From assembly GCA_024642005.1 (NCBI GenBank), contig JAHECA010000011.1, positions 1 to 61,203 of the forward strand: 61,203 nucleotides of DNA. The letters run 5' to 3'. The translations under genes and the position numbers were made by a program. Shown here piece by piece: positions 1 to 7,543 of this stretch; the stretch's first letter is position 1; the number at the start of each line of letters is the position of its first letter. Origin of the DNA: Robiginitalea sp. GTDB lineage: Bacteria; Bacteroidota; Bacteroidia; Flavobacteriales; Flavobacteriaceae. The notes under the pieces were generated by a model. The model worked only from the letters and a program-made list of their open reading frames with translations. It did not search any database and was not told where the DNA came from.

Positions 1-130
1 AACGGTTTTGGCTATGAGTAGTTGCTAGGTTTAGTACTCAACTTTGTAAGTACAAACCAAGATGGAAATTCCTGCGGAATTTCCAAAGTTGGCGAGAACA
101 AGCAATTACCTATAGCCACTGTTGTGCTTT
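1..130. repeat. Nested palindromic element 1 (cassette-end-like)
   Basis: An imperfect inverted repeat occupies the space up to the stop of the first minus-strand gene. Bases 1-26 (starting AACGGTTTTGGCTATGAGTA) pair with about 101-125 (AGCAATTACCTATAGCCACT then GTTGT). Inside it lie a second stem, AACTTTG at 40-46 with CAAAGTT at 84-90, and a perfect apical hairpin, GGAAATTCC at 64-72 with GGAATTTCC at 76-84. The outer ends read ACAACGG-like and CCGTTGT-like, as in element 2. It lies directly 3' of the DUF6090 operon. The layout recalls integron attC sites, but the canonical GTTRRRY core is not matched. The element starts at the window edge, so its true left end may lie outside. Confidence 0.7.
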
Positions 131-132
131 CG

Positions 133-879
133 TTATTTCAAGTTTTTTATCTCACTTTCTATTTGTTTAGAAATGTTCTGATATAAATCATTTGAGTTAT
201 TTGTCACATTCTCAATAAACCAATAATTCTGATTTTTCAGTGTCTTTAAAAAATACATGAACGCTTCATCTTTTTTTAACTGCCCATAGTCATTAGGAAT
301 CATTTCACTTTGTTGATTTTCAATTCTACCCGACCACATTTGATTAAAATGTTTACTAAATATTGTTCTTGAAGCATTATCCAAATTTTCTGAATATCGG
401 TTAGTGAAATTTGTCGCCACATTTTCTGCATACCGATAATAACTAATAATATCAGACCTTAATTCCGCATTGGATATTAGATTTAGGTCTTTAGATTTTA
501 GCGCTTCGTATGTTGAAAAATCATAAGATAAACCCCAATCAATAGCGATATTTCCAAAATGGTATTTTAAAGAATCTGTATAGGGTAGGTGGCTTTCCAT
601 GTAAGCTATCAAGAAATCCATAGACTTTCTTGCCTTATTGTAAACCTTCGTACTGCTGGAACGATAAATGGCATCTGCATCCAAACTTTCTTTGAAATCC
701 AATAATATTTTTAATTCCTGAGTTTTTAGTCTTTGATTTTCGTTCCAATTATTAATCTGTACTGCTATTAAAATTCCAATGACGACAAGGATTATTTCAC
801 CAATTGCATATTTCAAATACTTTCCACTTTTTCCTTCTGAAAGTAAATTTTGTCTAATTCTTCTAAAGAATTTTATCAT
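133..879 (-). CDS. DUF6090 family membrane protein (copy A)
   Basis: This 248-residue protein of unknown function belongs to a family common in Flavobacteriia. It has a short basic N-terminus (MIKFFRRIRQNLL), the family motif GKYLKYAIGE near residues 18-27, and one membrane segment at about 27-44 ending in QINNWNE. The rest is a predicted helical soluble domain. Its start overlaps the stop of the upstream copy by ATGA, so translation is probably coupled. Composition is AT-rich compared with everything right of 2.4 kb. The first 13 codons are nearly identical in DNA to copy B, which points to tandem duplication. Its role is not known. Confidence 0.88.
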   Translation of the reverse strand: MIKFFRRIRQNLLSEGKSGKYLKYAIGEIILVVIGILIAVQINNWNENQRLKTQELKILLDFKESLDADAIYRSSSTKVYNKARKSMDFLIAYMESHLPYTDSLKYHFGNIAIDWGLSYDFSTYEALKSKDLNLISNAELRSDIISYYRYAENVATNFTNRYSENLDNASRTIFSKHFNQMWSGRIENQQSEMIPNDYGQLKKDEAFMYFLKTLKNQNYWFIENVTNNSNDLYQNISKQIESEIKNLK

Positions 880-885
880 TGGTTA
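848..885. repeat. 38-bp direct repeat, copy 1
   Basis: These 38 bases are identical to 1558-1595. They cover the 5' end of the DUF6090 copy A reading frame, its start codon and six bases beyond it. The two copies are 710 bp apart and bracket DUF6090 copy B exactly. They are substrates for deletion or amplification of one gene unit. Confidence 0.9.
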
Positions 886-1589
886 ATAGGTTGTGTTAAT
901 CGAATAATCTCATTAATGTGATTTTCTATGGGTTCTTCCTCTATGGTATTAATAACATTTTGTAAAAAATTTCTTCGACTTATTATCATATTTTGATATT
1001 TTATGGTATTTCTGCTGGCCATATTCATTACTGTGTCTTTTTGTGTCATATCGAATGCATCCCTGAAATAAGGCATATAGAAGTCAGTCAAATAATCTAT
1101 GTATACTTTTTCATCTTCTTGATAGTCGAGCAAGACATCTTTCCAAGAGACCAGGTATTTCTGTAAAATCTTATCTTGAATTAATTGAAGAGAATTTGAA
1201 TTGACTGCCGATTCTACAGAGCTAGAATATGGACTATAGATGACGATATCTAAATCTAAGTTGTATTTCTTATAGGCTGCATACTTTAGCGTATCGCTAT
1301 TCAAAGGAAACAAAGCAACCATTTTTTCCAAGGCATTAAGCCCTCGATAGTTAATAGCCTTTACAGAATCAAAACTCACTTTATTTTGGATAAAATCTCT
1401 GTGGATATTATCTAAAAGTTTACGCTCGCTAATGCGGTCTTTGCGTTCTTGATTCCAGTTGCTTACTTGTAATGCTAGAAGTATCCCAATCATGACCAGC
1501 ACAATTTCACCAATAGCATATTTAAAATACTTTCCAGTTTTGTTTTCCGTCAGCAAGTTTTGTCTAATTCTTCTAAAGAATTTTATCAT
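876..1589 (-). CDS. DUF6090 family membrane protein (copy B)
   Basis: This 237-residue paralogue of the downstream copy has the same N-terminal plan: MIKFFRRIRQNLL, then GKYFKYAIGE, one membrane helix at about 27-44, and QVSNWNQE. The C-terminal two thirds differ strongly from copy A, so only the membrane anchor region is well conserved. It is first in a two-gene unit and overlaps copy A by four bases. Upstream lies palindromic element 2. No promoter of the usual TAnnTTTG type is evident right before it. The function is unknown. Confidence 0.88.
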   Translation of the reverse strand: MIKFFRRIRQNLLTENKTGKYFKYAIGEIVLVMIGILLALQVSNWNQERKDRISERKLLDNIHRDFIQNKVSFDSVKAINYRGLNALEKMVALFPLNSDTLKYAAYKKYNLDLDIVIYSPYSSSVESAVNSNSLQLIQDKILQKYLVSWKDVLLDYQEDEKVYIDYLTDFYMPYFRDAFDMTQKDTVMNMASRNTIKYQNMIISRRNFLQNVINTIEEEPIENHINEIIRLTQPINQ

Positions 1590-1595
1590 TGGTTA
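1558..1595. repeat. 38-bp direct repeat, copy 2
   Basis: Perfect second copy of the repeat at 848-885, covering the start of DUF6090 copy B. The identity runs past the start codon into upstream DNA (ggtta), so it is not explained by protein conservation alone. Confidence 0.9.
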
Positions 1596-1597
1596 GC

Positions 1598-1852
1598 GGT
1601 TGGTTATAAAGAAGCACAACGGCTCCGGGCATGCACCGTTTCGGGAGCTTGTTTTACAACCTCCCGAACAAATTCCAAATTCCAAATTCCATCTTGGTAC
1701 TTCGAATTTAGTAGATGGGATTTACCCCCTAAGGGGTTGGGTGTGCAAAACAAGCCGGAGACGGAATTATCGCCGGGAAGGTTTATAGCTAAAATTAGGA
1801 AAATTCTTCGGGCTGGTTGCTATGCCGGAATGGGGTATGCCCGTTGTTAGCT
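1598..1852. repeat. Nested palindromic element 2 (cassette-end-like)
   Basis: This 250-bp structured spacer begins directly at the stop of the minus-strand PLDc_N gene. Outer arms are ACAACGG (1616-1622) with GGGCAT (1627-1632), against ATGCCCGTTGT (1837-1847). The arms would be perfectly complementary but for a few unpaired bases in the left one. Inside are a hairpin TTCGGGAG/CTCCCGAA (1640-1647/1661-1668), a GCTTGTTTT arm pairing with AAAACAAGC near 1746-1755, and a CCCCTAAGGGG hairpin near 1726-1736. Three perfect AAATTCC heptamers lie at 1670-1690. I see no convincing gene here; two short open frames on the plus strand have no recognisable product. Confidence 0.65.
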
Positions 1853-2080
1853 TTAGTTATTAATTTTTTGTTTGCGCCCCATACTGAAGTAAAGAATACT
1901 TCCGATAACATTGAAGAAAACCACCACTAAGACCCAAATTAATTTGTCATTGTCCTTGAACCTACTACTTAGAATATCCACTAGGGCGATTATTGGTAGA
2001 ATAATCATACCCAATAGCATTATTAATACTATAGTAATTTGCCATGGTCCTATGGCTAAAGGCAGCAATGAATATTTCAT
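1853..2080 (-). CDS. PLDc_N domain small membrane protein
   Basis: This 75-residue protein has two membrane helices (about residues 8-33 and 43-62) and a basic tail ending SMGRKQKINN. The pattern of helix, DILSSRF loop, W-rich second helix and GR at the end matches the phospholipase D nuclease N-terminal (PLDc_N) family. Stand-alone copies often occur as small inner-membrane proteins of unknown role. I chose the ATG at 2080; an in-frame TTG at 2089 lies inside a direct repeat and is less likely. The gene is AT-rich and is followed directly by palindromic element 2, as in a cassette. Confidence 0.75.
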   Translation of the reverse strand: MKYSLLPLAIGPWQITIVLIMLLGMIILPIIALVDILSSRFKDNDKLIWVLVVVFFNVIGSILYFSMGRKQKINN

Positions 2081-2086
2081 TCTAAT

Positions 2087-2123
2087 CAATTAAAGTTAAC
2101 TCGGTATATCCAACTAAAGTTAA
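2087..2123 (-). promoter_or_regulatory. Paired TTAACTTTA repeats upstream of the PLDc_N gene
   Basis: On the minus strand, TTAACTTTAGTTG (2123-2111) and TTAACTTTAATTG (2099-2087) are direct repeats 24 bases apart, just before the PLDc_N start. They resemble a doubled Bacteroidota promoter element (TAnnTTTG with the last base changed) or a regulator site. The spacing of about two helical turns is suggestive, but the role is inference. Confidence 0.35.
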
Positions 2124-2455
2124 TCCTTATCCGGCCAATTCTTACCAGGAAAAGCTGTAATGCTCCTTAGTTGTATTGAGTTTTCCGCACCTATTAGCGA
2201 AACACATGTCCAATTTCATTTGTGTACTCTATTAAAAGCTCCTTCCATCCAATCGCAAGGAAACCGCAGGGTAGCGATGTATCTTGTCTGCGGGGGTTTC
2301 GGGGATTCCCCTTTCGCCCTTCAGCGTTTTTTTACCTCTACTTTGGGGGGCCATTCCGGGCAATTCGTACTTTGTAGTTCGCACTTGTAATTCGTACCTC
2401 GTACCTCTAAAATCGTACTTCGCAATTCGTACATTAGCAACCAAACTGCGAGCAT
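2124..2455. other. Island boundary: intergenic DNA with degenerate AATTCGTAC repeats
   Basis: No convincing gene lies in this 330-bp stretch. Composition changes here from AT-rich to GC-rich. The right part holds dispersed copies of AATTCGTAC (2362-2370, 2389-2397, 2424-2432), with degenerate CTCGTAC and AAATCGTAC units between them. There is a GC-rich patch around 2290-2330. Open frames across it are chance overlaps of the next gene's 5' end. Confidence 0.6.
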
Positions 2456-3709
2456 ATGGCAAAACAGGTTGTTGTAATCGGTGGTGGCATTGTAGGCCTG
2501 AGCTGCGCCTACTATTTGGAAAAAGAAGGACATAAGGTAACCGTGCTGGACCAATCGGCCATGGACGGGGGCGCCTCCTATGTAAATGCAGGCTACCTGA
2601 CCCCGAGTCACGTAATACCCCTAGCCGCCCCTGGGATGATGGCCAAGGGCATGAAATGGATGTTCAACAGCAGCAGCCCCTTTTACCTGAAGCCCCGCCT
2701 CGATGCCGAATTCCTGCGCTGGGCCTGGCAATTCCACCGCTCTTCTACCCCTGAAAAGGTAGCCCGGGCCATCCCGCTAATTGCCGAAATCAACCTGCTC
2801 AGCAAGGCGCTCTACCAGCAAATGCACGCCAGCGGCGATCTGGGCGATTTTCAGCTCGACTTGGGAGGGTTGCTCATGTTGTTCAAATCGGAGGAAGCCG
2901 GGCGGGAAGAACGAAAGGTGATGCAGAAAGCCATCGACCTGGGGCTGGAGGCCAGTGAGCTCAGCGCGTCTGAACTGCGCCTCAGGCAACCCGGGTTAAG
3001 CCCCGAAGTAGCCGGGGCCTTCCATTACCAATGCGATGCCCACACCACCCCGACCCAGGTTATGCCGAGGCTGCAGCAACACCTGAGCGGCAGGGGGGTT
3101 ACCCTGCGCCCAGCCACTTCGGTTACCGGTTTTGAAACAGCCGGAAACCGCCTGCGCGCCGTCCTGGCCGGAAACGAGCGCTTCCCCGCCGAAGAAGTAG
3201 TCCTGGCAGCCGGTTCCTGGACATCCGGCCTGGCCAAACAACTCGGGTTGCAAATCTCCCTGCAGGGGGGAAAAGGGTATCGCATTAATGTGCGCCGCCC
3301 CACCCCGGTGCGTATGCCAGCCATTCTGATGGAGTCCAAAGTTGCCGTTACCCCTATGGTGGGGTTTACCCGGTTTGCCGGCACCATGGAACTTTCGGGG
3401 ATCAATCACCAGATCAGGCGCAATCGGGTCGAGGCAATCGCCAGGGCAGCCAGTGCCTATTACGAGGGTCTGCACATCGAGCCCGCAGAAATCGAAGGGG
3501 CAGCCTGCGGGCTGCGCCCCGTTAGCCCGGACGGGTTACCTTACATAGGCCGTGTAGGGCAATGGGACAACCTTTGCCTGGCCACCGGCCACGCCATGAT
3601 GGGTTGGAGCCTCGGGCCCGTAACGGGGAAACTCATCAGTGAACTGGTTTCTGGCCATAAGCCCTCCCTGTCGCTTGAGGCTTATCATCCAGAGCGGCGC
3701 TTTACCTGA
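2456..3709 (+). CDS. FAD-dependent D-amino-acid dehydrogenase-like oxidoreductase
   Basis: This 417-residue DAO/DadA superfamily flavoenzyme is predicted to deaminate D-amino acids or related secondary amines and pass electrons to the respiratory chain. The N-terminal FAD-binding Rossmann motif is GGGIVG at residues 9-14, followed by an acidic residue at the end of the second strand (VTVLDQ). The C-terminal FAD-contacting segment (ATGHAMMGWSLGP, about 380-392) is present. Length matches DadA (about 415-430). It stands alone: nothing nearby belongs to proline or alanine catabolism, so the substrate is open. Glycine or D-hydroxyproline oxidase relatives cannot be excluded. It is the first GC-rich gene after the accessory segment. 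Confidence 0.87.
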   Translation: MAKQVVVIGGGIVGLSCAYYLEKEGHKVTVLDQSAMDGGASYVNAGYLTPSHVIPLAAPGMMAKGMKWMFNSSSPFYLKPRLDAEFLRWAWQFHRSSTPEKVARAIPLIAEINLLSKALYQQMHASGDLGDFQLDLGGLLMLFKSEEAGREERKVMQKAIDLGLEASELSASELRLRQPGLSPEVAGAFHYQCDAHTTPTQVMPRLQQHLSGRGVTLRPATSVTGFETAGNRLRAVLAGNERFPAEEVVLAAGSWTSGLAKQLGLQISLQGGKGYRINVRRPTPVRMPAILMESKVAVTPMVGFTRFAGTMELSGINHQIRRNRVEAIARAASAYYEGLHIEPAEIEGAACGLRPVSPDGLPYIGRVGQWDNLCLATGHAMMGWSLGPVTGKLISELVSGHKPSLSLEAYHPERRFT

Positions 3710-3822
3710 AAAAGCAGTAGCCCTGGTCCACAGAACCGCCATTTCTGCCTACAGCCCCGGTATCGGTACGGCTATTTTGTATATTTTAACGCAGTATCGG
3801 CAGGCTCATATGCCTTTTTTGA

Positions 3823-3830
3823 TATTTTTG
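3823..3830 (+). promoter_or_regulatory. Promoter -7 element of the carH-crt operon
   Basis: TATTTTTG fits the Bacteroidota -7 consensus TAnnTTTG. It lies 22 bases before the regulator start. No clean -33 TTTG is seen at the expected distance, which would fit a regulated promoter. Confidence 0.5.
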
Positions 3831-3835
3831 TTTAA

Positions 3836-3852
3836 CTTTTTAGATCTAAAAG
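3836..3852. promoter_or_regulatory. Near-palindrome, possible autoregulatory operator
   Basis: CTTTTTAGATCTAAAAG is a palindrome with one extra T in the left arm. It sits between the -7 element and the start codon of the MerR/CarH-like regulator, covering the expected transcription start. That is where a repressor of this operon could bind. No second copy was found before crtI. Confidence 0.35.
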
Positions 3853-4752
3853 ATGAACAGCGTTAAAAAGACCTTCCCGATCCGCGACCTTGAGAACCTC
3901 TCCGGGATCAAGGCCCATACCATCCGTATCTGGGAGAAACGCTACGGCCTGCTCGAACCCGAACGCACAGACACCAATATTCGGAATTACAGCCTGAAGA
4001 GCCTTCAAAAACTGCTGAACATTACGCTGCTCTACAACAACGGGGTTAAAATCTCCAAAATTGCCAGCATTCCCGAGGCCGACCTGCCCGGTCAGGTGCG
4101 CGACCTGGTTGCCCGTAACAGTGCCCGGAGCCAGGCGATCAATGCCCTAAAGATGGCGATGATCAATTTTGACCAGTCCCTGTTTCAGAAAACCTTCGAG
4201 GCCCTGGAGAAAGAGAAATCGTTCCGAGAAATATTCTGGCAAGTATTTATCCCCCTGCTCGAAGAATTGGGCCTGCTTTGGCAGACCGATACGATCAGCC
4301 CGGCCCACGAACACTTTATCACCCACCTGATTCAGCAGAAGATCCAGCTCAGTACCGAACAGGTGCAGTCCGGCCAAACCGAGTTTCAAGACCGGGTATT
4401 TGTCCTGTTTTTGCCAGAAAATGAAATTCACCAGATCGGGCTGCTGTTCGTGAATTACGAACTGGCCTGCCGGGGGTACCAGACCATTTACCTGGGGCAG
4501 AGCACACCCCTTGAGACCCTGACAGACCTAATAAAATATTTTGAAGAGCCATATTTTGTATCTTACTTCACGGTATCGCCCACCCGAGAACACCTGAAAG
4601 ACTACCTGGCCACCTTCGAACAGACCCTGATGAAAAATGCTCCGAGCCATTTGTGGGTCCTGGGGCGGCAGACTGAAGGGCTTTCAGAATCCGACTTTTC
4701 GGACGGCTTCCGGTTTTTTAACAGCATAGAACAATTCCTGAAGGCCCTGTAA
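3853..4752 (+). CDS. carH: CarH/LitR-like MerR regulator with B12-binding domain (light-sensing)
   Basis: This 299-residue regulator has a MerR helix-turn-helix (about 8-75, HTIRIWEKRYGLLEPERT), a four-helix B12-cap region (about 95-170) and a cobalamin-binding Rossmann domain (about 178-299). Both hallmark motifs of adenosylcobalamin photoreceptors are visible: W143-x9-E153-H154 in the cap and E191-x-H193-x-x-G196 in the B12 domain. In known CarH proteins, AdoCbl in the dark drives tetramer binding to DNA and light breaks the tetramer, releasing carotenoid genes. Here it precedes crtI by 21 bases in the same direction, so it probably represses its own operon. Direct evidence for light control is lacking; the motifs are what I see. 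Confidence 0.88.
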   Translation: MNSVKKTFPIRDLENLSGIKAHTIRIWEKRYGLLEPERTDTNIRNYSLKSLQKLLNITLLYNNGVKISKIASIPEADLPGQVRDLVARNSARSQAINALKMAMINFDQSLFQKTFEALEKEKSFREIFWQVFIPLLEELGLLWQTDTISPAHEHFITHLIQQKIQLSTEQVQSGQTEFQDRVFVLFLPENEIHQIGLLFVNYELACRGYQTIYLGQSTPLETLTDLIKYFEEPYFVSYFTVSPTREHLKDYLATFEQTLMKNAPSHLWVLGRQTEGLSESDFSDGFRFFNSIEQFLKAL

Positions 4753-4773
4753 TGGGCTGCCAAAAAAGCACAG

Positions 4774-6234
4774 ATGGGTAAGAAAGTTGCCATACTCGGA
4801 TCCGGTTTTGCCTCCCTTTCGGCCAGTTGCTACCTGGCCCGCGATGGATATGAGGTCACCGTATACGAAAAGAATGAGCAACTGGGGGGCCGTGCCTCCC
4901 AGTTCTCCCGCGATGGCTTTACCTTCGATATGGGTCCGAGCTGGTACTGGATGCCCGATATCTTCGAAAAATTCTTTTCAGACTTCGGCAAATCGACGGC
5001 CGACTACTACCAGCTCGACCGGCTCGACCCGGCCTACCAAATCTTTTTCAAGGACGAAGCGGTTACCATCGGCGGGAGCCTGGAGCAAATCTGCGACGAA
5101 TTCGAACGCATTGAACCGGGTAGCAGCAAGCCCCTGAGGCGTTTCATGGAGCGGGCGGCAGACAACTACCGCATCGCCATTGAAAAAATGGTCTACAAGC
5201 CGGGACGTTCTCCCCTTGAGCTGGTGTCTGCAGAAACCGCCCTGCGACTCGACCGCTTCTTCAGCACTATCAGCCGCGATATCCGCCGCGAATTCAAAAA
5301 CCCAAAACTGGTCTCTATCCTGGAATTCCCTGTTTTGTTCCTCGGGGCCAAGCCTTCAGACACCCCCTCCTTCTACAGTTTTATGAACTATGCCGATTTC
5401 GGCCTGGGCACGTGGCACCCTCGGGGCGGGATGTACCGTATCGTGGAGGCCATGGCCGAACTGGCGCGTTCCCTTGGGGTCACTTTCAAAACAGGTACCC
5501 CCATAGCTGAGATACTGGTTCGCGACGGGAAGGCTTGCGGGGTGCGCACCCCGCAGGGGGAAGTATTTACCGACCTGGTACTGAGCGGGGCCGACTACCA
5601 CCATACCGAGACCCTTTTACCACAAAGTTTCAGGCAGTTCTCGGAAAAATACTGGGACACCCGCACTTTTGCCCCTTCGAGCCTGCTCTTCTTTGTAGGG
5701 TTCGACCGCAAACTGCAGGGCGTCAGGCACCACAACCTGTTTTTCGACACTGATTTTGAAAAGCATGCCCGGGAGATCTACGACCGGCCCAGCTGGCCGG
5801 AAGACCCGTTGTTCTATGCCAATTTCCCTTCGGTAACCGACCCGGGAATGGCCCCTGAAGGCGGAGAAACGGGCTTTTTCCTGATGCCCCTGGCGCCTGG
5901 CCTTGAAGACCGGCCCGAATTGCGGGAAGCCTATTTCGAACGGATGATCGACCGGTTGGACCAGCGCACCGGGCAATCTGTGCGTCCTGCCATCCGGTTT
6001 AGTGAAAGTTTTTGTGTCAGCGACTTCATCGATCGCTACAATTCCTATAAGGGCAATGCCTACGGTATGGCCAATACGCTTCGGCAAACTGCCTTCCTCA
6101 GGCCGGGCCTGAAAAGTCGCAAGGTGGGTAGCCTTTATTTTACCGGGCAGCTCACCGTGCCGGGACCCGGAGTACCCCCCTCGCTGATCTCTGGCAAGCT
6201 GGCCTCAGAACTAATCCTGAAACATCACTCCTAA
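4774..6234 (+). CDS. crtI: Phytoene desaturase
   Basis: This 486-residue CrtI-type enzyme performs stepwise desaturation of 15-cis-phytoene to all-trans-lycopene using FAD. The dinucleotide-binding motif is at residues 6-40 (ILGSGFASLSAS, then the acidic YEKNEQLGGRAS segment). The third glycine of GxGxxG is Ser, a variant I recall in flavobacterial CrtI. The C-terminal carotene-desaturase signature ends in LTVPGPGVPPSLISGK. Length is typical (about 485-490). It sits between the regulator and crtB (9-base gap), consistent with one operon. CrtD-like or oxygenase paralogues are alternatives, but the crtB neighbour favours CrtI. Confidence 0.95.
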   Translation: MGKKVAILGSGFASLSASCYLARDGYEVTVYEKNEQLGGRASQFSRDGFTFDMGPSWYWMPDIFEKFFSDFGKSTADYYQLDRLDPAYQIFFKDEAVTIGGSLEQICDEFERIEPGSSKPLRRFMERAADNYRIAIEKMVYKPGRSPLELVSAETALRLDRFFSTISRDIRREFKNPKLVSILEFPVLFLGAKPSDTPSFYSFMNYADFGLGTWHPRGGMYRIVEAMAELARSLGVTFKTGTPIAEILVRDGKACGVRTPQGEVFTDLVLSGADYHHTETLLPQSFRQFSEKYWDTRTFAPSSLLFFVGFDRKLQGVRHHNLFFDTDFEKHAREIYDRPSWPEDPLFYANFPSVTDPGMAPEGGETGFFLMPLAPGLEDRPELREAYFERMIDRLDQRTGQSVRPAIRFSESFCVSDFIDRYNSYKGNAYGMANTLRQTAFLRPGLKSRKVGSLYFTGQLTVPGPGVPPSLISGKLASELILKHHS

Positions 6235-6243
6235 CCCTTCTTT

Positions 6244-7083
6244 ATGAAAGCCCTTTTCGATACGGTTTCCCAAAAGTGCAGCAAACTGGTCACCAACCGG
6301 TACAGCACCTCCTTTTCGCTGGCGACCAAGATGCTTGCCCCGGGCATTAGGCAAGACATTTACAATATCTACGGTTTTGTCAGGTTTGCCGACGAAATCG
6401 TTGACTCGTTCCACGGATACGATAAAAAAACGCTGCTCAACCGCTTTGAGCAGGACCTGGACCGGGCCCTGGAAGAACGCATCAGCCTGAACCCCATTCT
6501 GAATGCCTTTCAGACCACCTACCACCAGTACGGCATACCCAGGCACCTGGTAGACTCCTTTATGAAAAGCATGCGGATGGACCTCACCAAAAAAGTGTAC
6601 CGCAGCGAGGCCGAATACCGGGAATACATATACGGTTCGGCCGATGTGGTGGGGCTTATGTGCCTCTGCGTTTTTGTCAAGGGCGATGCCGAGCGGTACG
6701 AACAGCTCCGGGAATCGGCTATGGCGTTGGGGTCTGCCTTCCAGAAAGTAAACTTTTTACGCGACCTGAAGGCCGATTACGACGGGTTGGAGCGCACCTA
6801 TTTCCCGAACACCAACCTGCTCGAACTCGACGAAGATTCCAAGGCGCGTATTGTGTCTGAGATTCAGGAAGACTTCAGCATGGGCTACCAGGGCATCATC
6901 AGGCTCCCCGGGGAGTCCAAATTCGGGGTGTATATGGCTTATCGCTACTACAACCGCCTGTTGCATAAGTTGCATCGTACCCCCTCTGTAGAATTGCGCC
7001 AGGCGCGTATTCGGGTACCGAATTACGAGAAAGTCGGGCTGCTGGCCCGGTCGTATGTAAAATATCGCTTAAATTTGGTGTGA
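6244..7083 (+). CDS. crtB: Phytoene synthase
   Basis: This 279-residue squalene/phytoene synthase family protein condenses two geranylgeranyl diphosphates to phytoene at the membrane surface. The two aspartate-rich, Mg2+-diphosphate binding motifs are D50-EIV-D54 and D174-LKA-D178 (in the family motif QKVNFLRDLKADYDGLERTYFP). Length matches bacterial CrtB. It is third in the operon. Its stop codon overlaps a GTG of the next gene (GTGA), suggesting coupled translation with crtZ. Confidence 0.95.
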   Translation: MKALFDTVSQKCSKLVTNRYSTSFSLATKMLAPGIRQDIYNIYGFVRFADEIVDSFHGYDKKTLLNRFEQDLDRALEERISLNPILNAFQTTYHQYGIPRHLVDSFMKSMRMDLTKKVYRSEAEYREYIYGSADVVGLMCLCVFVKGDAERYEQLRESAMALGSAFQKVNFLRDLKADYDGLERTYFPNTNLLELDEDSKARIVSEIQEDFSMGYQGIIRLPGESKFGVYMAYRYYNRLLHKLHRTPSVELRQARIRVPNYEKVGLLARSYVKYRLNLV

Positions 7084-7541
7084 TTATGGATTTGCTCTAT
7101 TGGACCGCGGTTTTTCTGGGTACCTTCTTCTTCATGGAATTCATGGCGTGGTTTACCCATAAATTTATCATGCACGGCTTTTTGTGGTACCTGCACAAAG
7201 ACCACCACAAAAAAGACCACGGCTCCTGGTTTGAACGCAACGACGCCTTCTTCCTGTTTTATGCCGTTGTCAGCATGTCGTTCATCGGCCTGGCCGTGTA
7301 CCGGGGTTTCTGGCCCGGCTGGCCCATCGGCCTGGGCATATTAGCTTACGGCATTGCGTACTTTATTGTCCACGACATCTTTATCCACCAGCGCTTCAAG
7401 CTGCTTCGAAATGCCAACAACTGGTATGCGCGCGGCATCAGGCGGGCCCACAAAATGCACCACAAGCACCTGGGGAAGGAAGATGGGGAATGCTTCGGCA
7501 TGTTGCTGGTACCCTTCAAATATTTCCGGAACCGGTCCTGA
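7080..7541 (+). CDS. crtZ: Beta-carotene hydroxylase
   Basis: This 153-residue fatty-acid-hydroxylase superfamily membrane enzyme adds 3-hydroxyls to the beta-rings, turning beta-carotene into zeaxanthin. Di-iron histidine boxes are visible: HKFIMH, HKDHH, HDIFIHQR and HKMHHKH. It has about four membrane helices. Two starts are possible: GTG at 7080, overlapping the crtB stop, or ATG at 7086 (151 residues). Last gene of the apparent carH-crtI-crtB-crtZ operon. No lycopene cyclase or crtE lies in this window, so those steps must be encoded elsewhere. Confidence 0.93.
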   Translation: MIMDLLYWTAVFLGTFFFMEFMAWFTHKFIMHGFLWYLHKDHHKKDHGSWFERNDAFFLFYAVVSMSFIGLAVYRGFWPGWPIGLGILAYGIAYFIVHDIFIHQRFKLLRNANNWYARGIRRAHKMHHKHLGKEDGECFGMLLVPFKYFRNRS

Positions 7542-7543
7542 CG

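Noticed and set aside
1600-1850. Plus-strand open frames of 62 and 96 codons inside element 2
   Set aside because: They are made of palindrome arms and heptamer repeats, with no protein-like character and no promoter.
1-1852. A classical integron attC array
   Set aside because: No GTTRRRY/RYYYAAC core pair is present in either element and no integron integrase is visible, so it is reported only as cassette-like.
1670-2432. CRISPR-like repeats near the left edge
   Set aside because: The units are 7-9 bp, irregularly spaced and without unique spacers of constant size; no cas genes are present.
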